Source of the DNA: DATFKA01 sp042095835
GTDB lineage: Bacteria > Bacteroidota > Bacteroidia > Chitinophagales > Saprospiraceae
Direction of reading: 5' to 3'
NCBI GenBank assembly: GCA_042095835.1
Contig: JBELML010000011.1
Span: 1 to 64,000 of the forward strand
Length of the DNA stretch: 64,000 nt
The position numbers and the translations under genes are program-made. Positions 47,682-58,105 of the stretch are shown in pieces (the first letter of the stretch is position 1; every line of letters begins with the position of its first letter). The notes under the pieces were generated by a model. The model was not told the DNA's origin and searched no databases. It saw nothing but the letters and a program-made list of their open reading frames with translations.

Positions 47682-49883
47682 ATGACAAAGATTACAACAA
47701 GATATAATCGTAGATCTTTTCTGAAAGTGTCTGCAGCAGCTGGTGGTGGTATGGCTATTGGTTTCAGTTGGTTGACCTCCTGTACTCCAGCAGAACAAGC
47801 GGCTTCGGCAGAATTAGTAATACCCGAAGAGTGGTTCGATGTGAACGCTTTTCTTAAAATTGGGGATAATGGCGTCGTGACCATTATGTCGCCTAATCCA
47901 GAAATCGGCCAAAATGTAAAAACAGCCATGCCGATGATCGTAGCTGAAGAGCTAGACGTAGACTGGAACAATGTAATGGTGGAGCAAGCTGGCTTAGATA
48001 CTAAAAACTATAAGCGACAACTTGCCGGTGGTAGTCAATCGATCCGCCAAGGGTGGGAAAGCTTACGTATGGCTGGAGCTACTGCAAAAGCGATGCTGGT
48101 AGCCGCCGCTGCCGAAGAATTACAGGTTCCTGTTGGAGAACTTAATGTGAGCAAAGGGGTGATTACACATGAATCCTCTAATCGTAGCCTAGGCTATGGG
48201 GAAGTAGCAGCCAAAGCTGGTACGATGGAAGTCCCTGAGGAAGTGGATTTAAAAGACCCAAAAGATTTCACTATTATCGGCAAACCTACCAAGAATGTAG
48301 ATGGGAAAGCTATCGTCACTGGCCAATCTTTATTTGGATTGGATGTCAAAAAAGAGGGAATGCTGATCGCTATGTTGGAGCATCCGCCTGCCTTTGGTAT
48401 GAAACTAAAATCCGTACAGACTGATGCTATAAAAGCCATGCCAGGCATTGTTGATGTAGTGACGATTGATACCAATCCTGGTGGTAAAGACAAACGCTGG
48501 TCCTCTATCAATGCATTCCCGCAGGTAGTCGCAGTCGTAGGTGAATCAACCTGGCAGGTAATGAAGGCTAAAAAAGCACTTCAAGTGGAATGGGAAACTA
48601 CTTCACCACTAGAAAATACAGCAGACCACGAAGCCTTAATGGAGCAACTCCTTGCTAAAGGCGGTGACGCGGCCCGTGAGGATGGCAGTCCTGATAATGC
48701 TTTCCGCAATGCAGAGCAAGTTATCGAAAGGACTTTTACTGCTCCTTTCTTGCCACACAATACAATGGAGCCTATGAACTTCTACGCCAATGTCACAGCT
48801 GACAAGGCAGAGCTAGAAGGTCCTATTCAAACTCCTGAATGGTTGAGAGGAAGCATCCAAGATCTAACCGGATTAGAGGAAGACCAAATTTCTATCATGA
48901 TGACTCGTATGGGTGGTGGTTTTGGTAGAAGACTTTATGGCAACTTTGGTATGGAGGCCGCAATGATTTCAAAAGCAGTGAGCAGACCTGTGAAGTTGGT
49001 TTATACCAGAGAAGATGATATGACGCAGGGTACCTACCGTCCCGATTACCGAGTGACTTACCGTGCAGGATTAGACGCAGATAATAATCTGGTCGCCTTC
49101 GAAGTAAAAGGTACTGGTACAAACGGCGGCCCAATTTTCGCTAATCGTTTCCCAGCAGGGACAGTGGATAACTATCGCGCAATAGATATTAAAAAAGATT
49201 CCAACATCTCTACTGGTGCATGGAGAGCACCACGCTCCAACTTTATCGCCGGTGCGGAGCAGGCATTCCTTGACGAAGTAGCAGAAGCGGCAGGGAAAGA
49301 TCCTATCGAATTTCGTTTGGAGCTATTCCAAAGAGCAGTTGATAATCCGGTAGGTGAAAATAACGACTACGATGCTGAGCGCTATGCTGGTGTTTTAGAG
49401 TTAGTTAAAGAAAAAGCGAATTGGGGTACAGATACGCCAGGTGTTTTCCGTGGTGTTTCTGCTTATTACTGTCATAATTCCTACGTAGCACAGGTGGTTG
49501 ACATTGTAATGAAAAATGACCAACCAGTAGTACAGAAAGTATGGTGTGCTGTAGATTGTGGCATCGTGGTCAACCCAGAAGGCGCAATTAACCAGATAGA
49601 AGGTGGCATTGTTGATGGTATTGGCCATGCTATGTTTAGTGGGCTGACCTTCACCGATGGTCGCGCTGATCAACAAAACTTCGACAAGTATCGATTGATT
49701 CGCCACGCAGAGGCGCCTAAAGCCATAGAAGTGTTTTTTGTAGACAATGGCATCAATCCTACTGGATTAGGAGAACCTTCTCTACCTCCCGTATCAGGAG
49801 CTTTGGCCAATGCTTTGTCTAAGGCAATGGGCAAGCGATTCTACAAACAACCATTTGTAAGCGAAATGGAAGTGCTGGGCTAG
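47682..49883 (+). CDS. Molybdenum hydroxylase, molybdopterin-binding subunit (IorB type)
   Basis: A 733-residue xanthine-dehydrogenase-family large subunit. A Tat signal is present (NRRSFLKVSAAAGGG, residues about 9-23) followed by a cysteine (TSC) that could be a lipidation site. Repeated molybdopterin-binding domains follow, with GGGFGRR (about 410), GAWRAPRSNF near 510 and the terminal glycine-rich GLGEPSLPP, where the Glu matches the active-site glutamate of the family. It would act in the periplasm on N-heterocycles or aldehydes; the substrate is unknown. No XdhC-type chaperone or cofactor gene is nearby. Confidence 0.92.
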   Translation: MTKITTRYNRRSFLKVSAAAGGGMAIGFSWLTSCTPAEQAASAELVIPEEWFDVNAFLKIGDNGVVTIMSPNPEIGQNVKTAMPMIVAEELDVDWNNVMVEQAGLDTKNYKRQLAGGSQSIRQGWESLRMAGATAKAMLVAAAAEELQVPVGELNVSKGVITHESSNRSLGYGEVAAKAGTMEVPEEVDLKDPKDFTIIGKPTKNVDGKAIVTGQSLFGLDVKKEGMLIAMLEHPPAFGMKLKSVQTDAIKAMPGIVDVVTIDTNPGGKDKRWSSINAFPQVVAVVGESTWQVMKAKKALQVEWETTSPLENTADHEALMEQLLAKGGDAAREDGSPDNAFRNAEQVIERTFTAPFLPHNTMEPMNFYANVTADKAELEGPIQTPEWLRGSIQDLTGLEEDQISIMMTRMGGGFGRRLYGNFGMEAAMISKAVSRPVKLVYTREDDMTQGTYRPDYRVTYRAGLDADNNLVAFEVKGTGTNGGPIFANRFPAGTVDNYRAIDIKKDSNISTGAWRAPRSNFIAGAEQAFLDEVAEAAGKDPIEFRLELFQRAVDNPVGENNDYDAERYAGVLELVKEKANWGTDTPGVFRGVSAYYCHNSYVAQVVDIVMKNDQPVVQKVWCAVDCGIVVNPEGAINQIEGGIVDGIGHAMFSGLTFTDGRADQQNFDKYRLIRHAEAPKAIEVFFVDNGINPTGLGEPSLPPVSGALANALSKAMGKRFYKQPFVSEMEVLG

Positions 49884-49906
49884 TAGCTAATCAGCAAAGA
49901 TAAAAG

Positions 49907-49946
49907 AGGCCCTGCTATCTATTGGATGGCGGGCCTTTTTGTTTTT
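49907..49946. terminator. Probable bidirectional terminator between convergent genes
   Basis: AGGCCC (49907-49912) pairs with GGGCCT (49931-49936) around an imperfect inner stem. TTTTTGTTTTT follows on the plus strand and a T-rich stretch on the minus strand, so it can serve the hydroxylase operon and the convergent sulfatase gene. Confidence 0.75.
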
Positions 49947-49964
49947 ATGGATTTTAGCATACGT

Positions 49965-51740
49965 CTACATCTTCGAAAGAACCAATCCTTTTAATTTGAA
50001 CCTTGATTTCTTTTCCTCTTGAAGCTGAATAGTTAGCTCTTGCATTCCCTCTTCCAATGCAATCTGCCCTACTTCCACTCTCCTCCAATTATACTCATAG
50101 ACTTCTCCTCTTTTTACTCGATCCAAATCATTCTCAAAATCAGAGCCATCGTAGGCGCTCAGTGCGAAGTCCCCTGCTATCACTTCATCATTTAAATGAA
50201 AACCAAATATTCCTGCCTCAATGTCTTGGTCTGCATTATAAAGCATTTCTATAGTATAAGATCCTGGCTCTACCACTTCTAGCAACCAAGTGGCAGCATC
50301 TCCTTTTTCCGACCAATCAATGATATAGTCATTGGCCCAACCAAAACCACCTTTGAAGGCAGCTTCACCAGTGAGACTTGCCTCGGGAGCTGGAAGATGT
50401 ACCTCTGGGCTTTGCGGATAACCAAGTGGTATTGGTGGCCGCTGATAGCTAGTCGGCTTCATCTCTTTAAAGGCATTGATATATTGCTGACTCAGCTCTT
50501 CTGCTATCGACGGCAAACTTTCTTTGAGGTCCCTAGATTCTCCTGGGTCTTGCTGTAGATCATATAGTTCTGCTTGGTTCTGACGATTCATCACCAATTT
50601 GTATTGTCCCGTATTGATAGCACCTGGATAAAGCTGCTCCTTACCCGAATTGAATTGGGTATAAAAAACGCGATCACCTAGGCTTGCTTCTTCCCCTTTT
50701 AAAACAGGCCCAAAATTTAGACCATCAAGAGACAAATCGCCTTTTTTTTCTAAACCTAAAAGACCAATCAGCGTAGGTAGCACATCTATGTGTCCACTGA
50801 GATCAGCAATATCTCGATCACCTTCTAATGCAGCAGGCCAGGATAGCCATAGGGGTACTCTAGTACCACCCTCGTAAACACTCCCCTTTCGTCCACGCAT
50901 ATTCCCATTGTACCTATTTCCGTTGGGGCCATTATCGGTCAAATAGAGAATAATGGTATTGTCTAGCTCCTCCATTTTGTCTAAAGCAGCCACGATTTTA
51001 CCAAAATTATCATCTATGTTTTCTACCATTCCATGTACACAAGCATTTTTATCCGTCAAGCCCATTGCTTTATATTTATCGAAATAGACGTCAGGAACCT
51101 GGAAAGGACTATGCGGTGTATTGATCGATAAATAGCAGAAGAAAGGTGGCGCTTCTTCTTTTTGTATATAATCAATCGCTCGATTTGTCAAATCATCGAT
51201 GATATAACCGCCATTGGATTCTATCTGCGTCTGGTTAGAATCCAATTTGGTGTTGAAATAATTATTCCAATGGCCTGCTTTAAATCCAACAAACTCCTCA
51301 AATCCCTGCCCATTGGGATCATTAGGATATTGCTCTCCGTTGTGCCATTTGCCAAAAAGAGCAGTTCGATAACCATTGTCTGCAAACAATTCTGCTAAGG
51401 TATACTCTTGGCTACGCATGACTTCTTTACGGTGGGTGACCCAACTCGTTCCGGTTCTTTGGTGATACCTCCCTGTCAATAGACTTGCGCGGGTAGGCGC
51501 ACAAACCGGACTAACATGGAAATTGGTGAAGCGTACCGCTTGCTGAGCAAAAGCATCTAAATGAGGCGTGCTAATAGAATCATTGCCATGAAAACCAAAA
51601 TCTCCCCAACCTTGATCGTCGGTCAGGATGAGCAGGACATTGGGCTTGGCTTTGGTTGAGGAATCCTCTTCTTGACTTTGACAAGAAGCGAAAAGTAGCA
51701 AAGCAAAAATATAGATGAAGTAGACTATTCTCTTTCTCAT
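49965..51740 (-). CDS. Lipoprotein sulfatase
   Basis: A 591-residue type I sulfatase. The lipoprotein signal has lipobox FASC (Cys20). The formylglycine motif CAPTR (80-84) follows SPV, and Asp41-Asp42 in LTDDQGWGD bind calcium. A C-terminal beta-sandwich (about 450-591) may bind carbohydrate. The start at 51740 (MRKR) is favoured; an ATG three codons earlier directly abuts the amylase stop. Activation needs a formylglycine-generating enzyme not seen in the window. A sulfated glycan substrate is likely but not identifiable. Confidence 0.92.
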   Translation of the reverse strand: MRKRIVYFIYIFALLLFASCQSQEEDSSTKAKPNVLLILTDDQGWGDFGFHGNDSISTPHLDAFAQQAVRFTNFHVSPVCAPTRASLLTGRYHQRTGTSWVTHRKEVMRSQEYTLAELFADNGYRTALFGKWHNGEQYPNDPNGQGFEEFVGFKAGHWNNYFNTKLDSNQTQIESNGGYIIDDLTNRAIDYIQKEEAPPFFCYLSINTPHSPFQVPDVYFDKYKAMGLTDKNACVHGMVENIDDNFGKIVAALDKMEELDNTIILYLTDNGPNGNRYNGNMRGRKGSVYEGGTRVPLWLSWPAALEGDRDIADLSGHIDVLPTLIGLLGLEKKGDLSLDGLNFGPVLKGEEASLGDRVFYTQFNSGKEQLYPGAINTGQYKLVMNRQNQAELYDLQQDPGESRDLKESLPSIAEELSQQYINAFKEMKPTSYQRPPIPLGYPQSPEVHLPAPEASLTGEAAFKGGFGWANDYIIDWSEKGDAATWLLEVVEPGSYTIEMLYNADQDIEAGIFGFHLNDEVIAGDFALSAYDGSDFENDLDRVKRGEVYEYNWRRVEVGQIALEEGMQELTIQLQEEKKSRFKLKGLVLSKM

Positions 51741-51749
51741 TAAATACAT

Positions 51750-53486
51750 TTAAAAACGGTAAGCAATGGTGGATAACGGTGGCAACTTCATGGAAACTTT
51801 ATCTGCAAAATGCAAGGTCTCCTCTGTACCAAAAACACCTTTTAAACTAAAACTTGGTTCCAAATCGAGACCCAATAATAAAGCACCAGGAAAACTAAGT
51901 TCAAAAAGTACTTCTTGGGAAGCGCTAAAATTGTTTAACAACAGCAGATGCTCCCCATTGTACCAACGCAGGTAGGACAATACCTTATCGGTATAGCCCG
52001 ACTTGCCTTCTAGATGGGGATTCAAATCATAAAAATAGCCCTGGGTAATCGCTGAATACTGTCTGGAGAAGTGTAGCAACTTTTGATAAAACTCCCTAAG
52101 TGAGCGCTGGCTTTCATCCAATTGCCCACCATCATAAGCACCATCATTGACCCATTTCTGATGCTCCCGAACGCCCCAATAATCAAAAATAGTAGTGCGC
52201 CCATCATCTTTACTAAACCCAGCCTCGCCTAAAGCTGGCTCGCCAAATTCCTGTCCAGAATAAATCATCACTGGTCCAGTGTGCCAAGTAGCAGAAACGA
52301 ACATGGCCGGCCGCGCAAGATGGGGATCACCAGCAAAAAAACGCGAAGCGATACGCTGTTCATCGTGATTTTCAAGAAAGCGCAGCATGTGTTTGTTTAT
52401 ACCACGCAAATGTTGCCAAATACCTGTTAACCAATGAGTACTACCATCTTCGGTCATGATTTTCTTTAAGGTATCGTACAATTGTACTTTGTCATACAGA
52501 TAATCAAAGTGACCAAATTGGATGTATTCTCGGTATTGATTTTGGTCGTAAATTTCACCAATAAACAATAGCTCAGGGAAATCTACTTTCAAGCTTGGTA
52601 TACACCAATGCCAAAATTCAACTGGTACCATATGTACCATATCACAACGAAAACCGTCAACACCTTTTTCTGCCCAAAATCGTAAAATGGCCAACATCTT
52701 AAGCCAAGTATCTGGAATAGGGTCAAAATGCTGTTGCCCTCCATTTTGGTAATCTACACCGTAATTCAACTTGACCGTTTCATACCAATCATTAACCGAG
52801 GGATTGGGACGAAAGACGTCATTTCCTGTGGCTTTGGCCGGCTCCTCAAAATAGGATTCATCCTGATAGGGGCCCACTAAATCTGGTCCCAGCGGCTGGA
52901 TACCAGAAGGCACCTGAAATGCTTGCCCTGGAAAATAATAATAATTATTCTGAGGATGGAAATGCACCTTTGTATCATCATCAAAGCCAAACATTTTAGC
53001 TCCTGTATCTTTCTGCTTAGAGCTATAGTTTCTGGCCACGTGATTCGGCACAAAATCGATGAGCACTTTCAAGTCGTGGGCGTGGGTTCGCTGAACTAGA
53101 GCCTCAAATTCTTGCATTCGCTGGCTAGGTTCCACAGCCAAATCGGGATCTACATCGTAATAATCCTTTACCGCATAAGGCGAACCAGCCCGGCCTTTTA
53201 CGATATCTGCATCATCAGCTGCGATACCGTAGGCCGTATAGTCGGTCATGGTCGCATGCTCGATCACACCAGTATACCATAGATGGGTAAGCCCAAAGTC
53301 TTTTAATGCTTTCAAGGCTTGATCATTGATATCATTAAATTTTCCACAGCCATTTTCGGCAATGGTACCCCAAGGTTTATTCTCTGATTTTGTATTAGAA
53401 AATAAGCGTACTAAAAGCTGATAGATCACCAGTTTGTGATCTTGATCTCCCTCAAAAAGAAAATGTTGGTCAAGTTGTAAAGACAT
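51750..53486 (-). CDS. GH13 alpha-amylase family enzyme
   Basis: A 578-residue cytoplasmic GH13 enzyme without signal peptide. The (beta/alpha)8 barrel contains DFVPNH (144-149), nucleophile Asp282 (GFRCD), acid/base Glu311 (IGEIYD) and transition-state stabiliser Asp375 (ENHDEQR). A C-terminal beta domain (about 480-578) closes the fold. It could hydrolyse or transfer alpha-glucans; the exact specificity is open. Its stop codon is immediately followed by the sulfatase start region, so the genes are probably coupled. It lies 23 bases after the propeller protein gene. Confidence 0.9.
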   Translation of the reverse strand: MSLQLDQHFLFEGDQDHKLVIYQLLVRLFSNTKSENKPWGTIAENGCGKFNDINDQALKALKDFGLTHLWYTGVIEHATMTDYTAYGIAADDADIVKGRAGSPYAVKDYYDVDPDLAVEPSQRMQEFEALVQRTHAHDLKVLIDFVPNHVARNYSSKQKDTGAKMFGFDDDTKVHFHPQNNYYYFPGQAFQVPSGIQPLGPDLVGPYQDESYFEEPAKATGNDVFRPNPSVNDWYETVKLNYGVDYQNGGQQHFDPIPDTWLKMLAILRFWAEKGVDGFRCDMVHMVPVEFWHWCIPSLKVDFPELLFIGEIYDQNQYREYIQFGHFDYLYDKVQLYDTLKKIMTEDGSTHWLTGIWQHLRGINKHMLRFLENHDEQRIASRFFAGDPHLARPAMFVSATWHTGPVMIYSGQEFGEPALGEAGFSKDDGRTTIFDYWGVREHQKWVNDGAYDGGQLDESQRSLREFYQKLLHFSRQYSAITQGYFYDLNPHLEGKSGYTDKVLSYLRWYNGEHLLLLNNFSASQEVLFELSFPGALLLGLDLEPSFSLKGVFGTEETLHFADKVSMKLPPLSTIAYRF

Positions 53487-53509
53487 AAGGACTTTGGCTT
53501 TCTAGTAGA

Positions 53510-56500
53510 TTATTGTTTTAAAATATCCGTAAATATTGGTTTGAGGTATAACAATTGTCCCTGTAATTCTTGCACTGCTTTTTGGGTTTGGCTAGTTGGT
53601 TTGGCATCTGCTCCCTGCAAAACATTCAATAAAAAGAGAAATTTATGCCTTAGACCAACTAAAGTCTCCTCTTCTTGGTTCGAGGCATAGATGCTGCCGT
53701 AGAGTATATCTGGGTCTCCAACTTCTCCACTGCCCCTAATGGCTAAAAGCTGGCCGCGCTTAGTAGCTGTCAAGCGATCCGTCCTAAGCAAGGCATCAAT
53801 TTCGGCTATCATGGCATAAATATCCTCCGAAGCTTGGTAACAAGCCATCGATAATGTAGTCTGTAAAGCAAGATCTCGCTCCGAAATCTCTACCCTTGGG
53901 TCCATACGTACATGAATATCACGTACGCTAAATACGCCATCGACGTTCAGTCTTAGCGCATAAACTCCAGGAGCTACAAATGGTCCATGAGGCCCCGAAG
54001 GAGTTCGGTCCTTTACCGCTGCAATGGAGAACTGTCGGCGCGTCCCTTGTGGAGGCGTATATCGCAAATCCCAAATAAAGCGGTGGTGTCCTTTAGTTGT
54101 TCCCAAAACATCAATTGCTTTCATCCAGTAAGTAGGATGCGGTAAGGTATTGGGATCAATATTTTCAAGGGGATCGTCAGAACGGTATTCTCTGATGAGT
54201 TCTCCATTTCTATCAAGGATTTGAATCGATACTTCAGAAGCATCATCTGGCAAAAAATAATCGACAATTGCTCCGTCTGGTGGGTTTTGACCCGCAGGTT
54301 CCTCAGGAGGCAAAGGGGTGTCGGAAAACATATTCCAGCGTACTCTAGTAGCTATCGAAGGCTCGAAAAGATGGACCTCATTTTCTTTTATTTTAGCTAG
54401 CTCCCGTAAAGGGTGGACTCCATCTAAAATCCATATAGATCTGCCGTGTGTACCCACTACCAAATCATCATCTTTGATGATTAAATCTCTGATAGAGGTT
54501 GCGGGCATGTTATTGCGTAAAGATTGCCATTGATAACCATTATCTGCCGAAAAGTAAATCTCTCTTTCCGTACCAGCATATAGAAGACCGGCTTGTTTGG
54601 GATCTTCTCTCACCACATTCACTGGTCCATTTGGATTCATACCAGTAGTGACCAATTCCCAGGATTTCCCATAATCGTCGGTCCGATAGATATATGGCTG
54701 CATATCGTCTTTGCGAATGGCGTTGACAGCCATAAAAGCGGTACCTTTTGCAAAATGCCCAGCATCCAATTGCGCTACCTTGTCCCAGGGTCCCATTTCA
54801 GGCGGAGTGACGTTCTGCCAGGATGCGCCACCATCTTGGGTGAGATGAACTAGGCCATCATCCGTCCCTGCCCAGATAATATCCTCATCCAATGGAGAGG
54901 GTGCTACTGAATAAATAACGCCTCGCCTAGGCATGGTCTCCATTTCTGGGGTTTTAAAATCACCAACACTCGCTGGTACTTCAGGCTGTACTCTACTCAA
55001 ATCAGGGCTAATGATATCCCAGTGCTGGCCGCCGTCGGTCGTTTGCCAAAGAACATTGGTAGCAAACAACAACTTATCATCATTAGCAGGATGAAAAAGA
55101 AGCGGCATCGTTCTTAAAATACGGTACTTGCCTGACCTTAGCGCCTCGGGGGCAATATTCTGAGTCTGCCCCGTCTTTTTGTTAAAACGAACCACCCGAC
55201 CACCGTAGATAATATTGGGGTCTTTAGGGTCTGGAGCGATGTAGGCATATTCGTCGGCACCTACGCCCATCCAATCTCTAAAACTGATCTGTCCGCCATT
55301 ACCTCTGCTAGCAGTTCCAATGGCACCACTCTCCTGTTGGCCACCGTAGACCCAATACGGAAAAGCATTGTCGGCAGTAACATGGTAGATTTGCGCAGTG
55401 GGTTGGTTGTACCAGCTGCTCCAGGTCCGACCACCATTAACGCTGATCGTCGCTCCCTGATCCGCAGCAAAAACCATGATATCAGGATGCAAGGGATTAA
55501 TCCATATTCGATGGTAATCATCTCCCCCTGGAGCACCTTTGATGGATCTCCAGCTTGCACCTCCATCATCTGATTGATAAGCAGCAATATTGCCTACAAA
55601 TAATCGATCTGGGTTAGTGGGATGTACCTTAATTTCGGCAAAATCATCTCCCCTGCCCCAAAGTCGACGATCTCCATTCACAAAAGTCCAAGTCGATCCG
55701 GCATCTGTGCTTTTATAAATCCCTCCACCTTCTCTGGCATCCACGCAAGCAAAAATCAAGTTGGGATTAGATGGAGCAATGCCTATACCTACTCGTCCGA
55801 GTCCTTGTTCTTTGGTAGGAAGACCTTGACTTAGTAGTGTCCAATTATCGCCACCATCGGTAGACTTGTATAATCCACAATTTTCACCTCTTAATCTTGC
55901 ATTTTCCCAAGGCCCTTCTCTATGCTCCCACAGGGCTGCATAAACGACATCTGGATTAAGGGGATCAAATTCTACTTGGGTGGCGCCTGTATTATGATTG
56001 ATGTATAAAATCTTCTCCCAGGTTTCTCCACCGTCTTTTGTGCGGAAGATACCTCTTTCTTCATTCGGTCCATAAGGGTGCCCTAAACCTGCTACGTACA
56101 CTACGTTGGGGTCTTCTGGATGAATAATCACCCGAGCTACCTGCTGTATATCGCCTAGCCCAATGTGTTTCCAAGTCTCCCCACCGTCTGTAGATTTAAA
56201 CATACCATCTCCTACCCCCAAATCAGGTCGATGTAATCCCTCTCCACTACCCAAGTATAAGATATTGGGATCTGTTGGTGCTACCGCAACGTCTCCTACT
56301 GAACCCGTTGGAGCATCATCAAAAATAGGATTCCAGGTACGTCCATAGTCATCTGTTTTCCAGACTCCACCGTTATTGACCCCTACATAAAATACATTGG
56401 GCTGATCTGGGATACCAACAGCTCCTACGGTACGGCTCGCTCTGAAAGGTCCGATTAGTCGGTACTCTAAATTTTGGTAAGCTTTTTCAGGTATCTGTCC

Positions 56501-56554
56501 AAAAATGGAGTTGATCATAAAAAAGAGCAATAGAGAAAGGAGATATCGCTTCAT
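53510..56554 (-). CDS. Secreted Asp-box (BNR/VPS10-like) propeller protein
   Basis: A 1014-residue exported protein. The signal peptide starts at the ATG 56552-56554 (MKRYLLSLLLFFMINSIFGQ); an upstream in-frame extension is not credible. At least ten Asp-box repeats of the form SxDxGxxW (KTDDYGRTW, KSTDGGETW, KSTDGGDNW and similar) mark two beta-propellers as in sortilin and oligoxyloglucan hydrolases (about 30-720). The C-terminal part (about 750-1014) contains a beta-sandwich and a helical segment. No sialidase FRIP motif is evident, so enzyme activity is uncertain. A 12-bp hairpin lies in its leader. Confidence 0.85.
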   Translation of the reverse strand: MKRYLLSLLLFFMINSIFGQIPEKAYQNLEYRLIGPFRASRTVGAVGIPDQPNVFYVGVNNGGVWKTDDYGRTWNPIFDDAPTGSVGDVAVAPTDPNILYLGSGEGLHRPDLGVGDGMFKSTDGGETWKHIGLGDIQQVARVIIHPEDPNVVYVAGLGHPYGPNEERGIFRTKDGGETWEKILYINHNTGATQVEFDPLNPDVVYAALWEHREGPWENARLRGENCGLYKSTDGGDNWTLLSQGLPTKEQGLGRVGIGIAPSNPNLIFACVDAREGGGIYKSTDAGSTWTFVNGDRRLWGRGDDFAEIKVHPTNPDRLFVGNIAAYQSDDGGASWRSIKGAPGGDDYHRIWINPLHPDIMVFAADQGATISVNGGRTWSSWYNQPTAQIYHVTADNAFPYWVYGGQQESGAIGTASRGNGGQISFRDWMGVGADEYAYIAPDPKDPNIIYGGRVVRFNKKTGQTQNIAPEALRSGKYRILRTMPLLFHPANDDKLLFATNVLWQTTDGGQHWDIISPDLSRVQPEVPASVGDFKTPEMETMPRRGVIYSVAPSPLDEDIIWAGTDDGLVHLTQDGGASWQNVTPPEMGPWDKVAQLDAGHFAKGTAFMAVNAIRKDDMQPYIYRTDDYGKSWELVTTGMNPNGPVNVVREDPKQAGLLYAGTEREIYFSADNGYQWQSLRNNMPATSIRDLIIKDDDLVVGTHGRSIWILDGVHPLRELAKIKENEVHLFEPSIATRVRWNMFSDTPLPPEEPAGQNPPDGAIVDYFLPDDASEVSIQILDRNGELIREYRSDDPLENIDPNTLPHPTYWMKAIDVLGTTKGHHRFIWDLRYTPPQGTRRQFSIAAVKDRTPSGPHGPFVAPGVYALRLNVDGVFSVRDIHVRMDPRVEISERDLALQTTLSMACYQASEDIYAMIAEIDALLRTDRLTATKRGQLLAIRGSGEVGDPDILYGSIYASNQEEETLVGLRHKFLFLLNVLQGADAKPTSQTQKAVQELQGQLLYLKPIFTDILKQ

Positions 56555-56576
56555 TGAAGTTTTATAAAAAAGGTAA

Positions 56577-56606
56577 GCTAATATCTGGTCTTTGCCAAAT
56601 ATTAGC
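56577..56606 (-). repeat. Leader hairpin upstream of the Asp-box propeller gene
   Basis: GCTAATATCTGG (56577-56588) and CCAAATATTAGC (56595-56606) pair over 12 positions; on the minus-strand RNA the single irregular position is a G-U pair. The loop is 6 bases. It occupies the 86-base gap between the S41 peptidase stop and the propeller gene start, with no T-run. Confidence 0.6.
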
Positions 56607-56640
56607 CCCGCCAACAAATCCTAAGGCTTAAAATAAATTG

Positions 56641-58089
56641 CTAGCGATTAGATTTTATTAATTCCAGCGTGAACTGCATTTCTACATCTCTCCCTTCAAT
56701 AATATCTTCAATACTTGGAATAAGGATATGGTCTGGAATGACACCTCTGCCTGTATTCTCATCTGGGCGGTTAATCCCAAATTTAAGTGTAGGAATTAAG
56801 ACTCGAATACCTGTATTGGGCAGATGCAAAAAAGGAGCATCTCCGGCAGTATTCTCATAGGGATTACCACCCGTTTCATTCCCGATAAATATACCCAATC
56901 GATGGGCCTGCAATAAGCCGGATAAATCTCCTGTAGCCGAATGCGACTTTTCATTAATTAGAACGTACAGTTGCCCCTGATAATGAGGTGTCAATGGATC
57001 GGCAGGAACCAAACTTGCATCTTTTTTCAGGTGGAATCGATCGCCGCGTTTGATCATTTTCTTCTGGGCGAATTTTTCGAGTTGCTTCACCTTATCGTTG
57101 GGATAATATTGATGATCTGGAATTTGGTCCGTTCTAGTACTTAATTCCTTGTAAACGATATAAGGTTCTTGTAGCAAATGGCCCAACAGTTCCATAAAAA
57201 CGACCTCACTTCCACCTCCATTATTGCGCATATCCAAAATCAAATGTTGTACATTTTGCGCATGAATTTGCTCAAATGCTTCTCGAAAAAAGGACTTGAA
57301 TTTTTGTTTTCCAGCTTTAATTCGACCTGGTGACCAAGACTTAACCGTCAAGGTAGCGATGTCGCCTTGGATAGCTAATTTTAATTGTTGCTTATCTGTA
57401 TTAGATTGAAATCCATAGCGGGTTTTCCAAGTGGCTACCTGATCGGGCCAAGTTCTTGATGCTAAATCGTATTTTATTATCGCCCCATCTTTTTGCTTAA
57501 GCACTACTGCAAAGGTGTCTGGTTCGCCAAAAACCATTCCATATCGATCCATGAAAAGGCCCGATAATTCTCGACGGGGACTTGTCAGATTATTACCATC
57601 TCTTTCGATCATAGGTAATAGTTGGTTAAAAATAGTGATAGCGTCGTGGCCATTAATGCTTAAGAGCTCGCTGCCAATCTCTAGGTCTTCTTTAGTTGAA
57701 AAATTCCTTCGGATATACAAACTACCATCTATCCAACGGATGCCAAGCGGTAAGAGCTTCATTTGCTCATCTACATAATTCAGACAGGCGGCTGAGGCAT
57801 AAATCCCTGTATGCGCATCCTTGATTTGAGCTGAAGTTTTGCTGATCAGCGTATAAAAATCTAGTTCCGTTAACGGCGCTTGTAAAGTCGCTTTAAGTTC
57901 AGCAAAGTAGGCATCCATTTCTTCTTTGGATGTATAGGTGTAAAGTCCACCATGTACAGTTTCGAGATGATGACGAAAAATCTGTAGATCTTCCTTGAGT
58001 GCTGGAATGGTGAAGGTTTTATTTCGATCATAGGAAGGACTTTGAGCCAATAAGGTTATCGGAAAGCAAAGTAAAAGGAGGTATCGCAT
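56641..58089 (-). CDS. Secreted S41 family (tail-specific-type) peptidase
   Basis: A 482-residue exported protease. Signal peptide (1-16), an N-terminal helical region with a DAHTGIYA motif (about 91-98), a degenerate PDZ-like stretch (about 125-205) and the S41 core: LDMRNNGGG (285-293) and KSHSATGD (381-388), with Ser384 the probable nucleophile, then NETGG. The partner basic residue is not obvious to me. It follows the AraC gene by 16 bases and is probably co-transcribed with it. Confidence 0.88.
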   Translation of the reverse strand: MRYLLLLCFPITLLAQSPSYDRNKTFTIPALKEDLQIFRHHLETVHGGLYTYTSKEEMDAYFAELKATLQAPLTELDFYTLISKTSAQIKDAHTGIYASAACLNYVDEQMKLLPLGIRWIDGSLYIRRNFSTKEDLEIGSELLSINGHDAITIFNQLLPMIERDGNNLTSPRRELSGLFMDRYGMVFGEPDTFAVVLKQKDGAIIKYDLASRTWPDQVATWKTRYGFQSNTDKQQLKLAIQGDIATLTVKSWSPGRIKAGKQKFKSFFREAFEQIHAQNVQHLILDMRNNGGGSEVVFMELLGHLLQEPYIVYKELSTRTDQIPDHQYYPNDKVKQLEKFAQKKMIKRGDRFHLKKDASLVPADPLTPHYQGQLYVLINEKSHSATGDLSGLLQAHRLGIFIGNETGGNPYENTAGDAPFLHLPNTGIRVLIPTLKFGINRPDENTGRGVIPDHILIPSIEDIIEGRDVEMQFTLELIKSNR

Positions 58090-58105
58090 CTTTTTAGAAC
58101 CAAAG

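Noticed and set aside
47423..47971. 182-codon minus-strand frame opposite the molybdenum hydroxylase genes
   Set aside because: It crosses the junction of two clear genes with conserved Fe-S and Tat motifs on the plus strand; the antisense translation resembles no protein.
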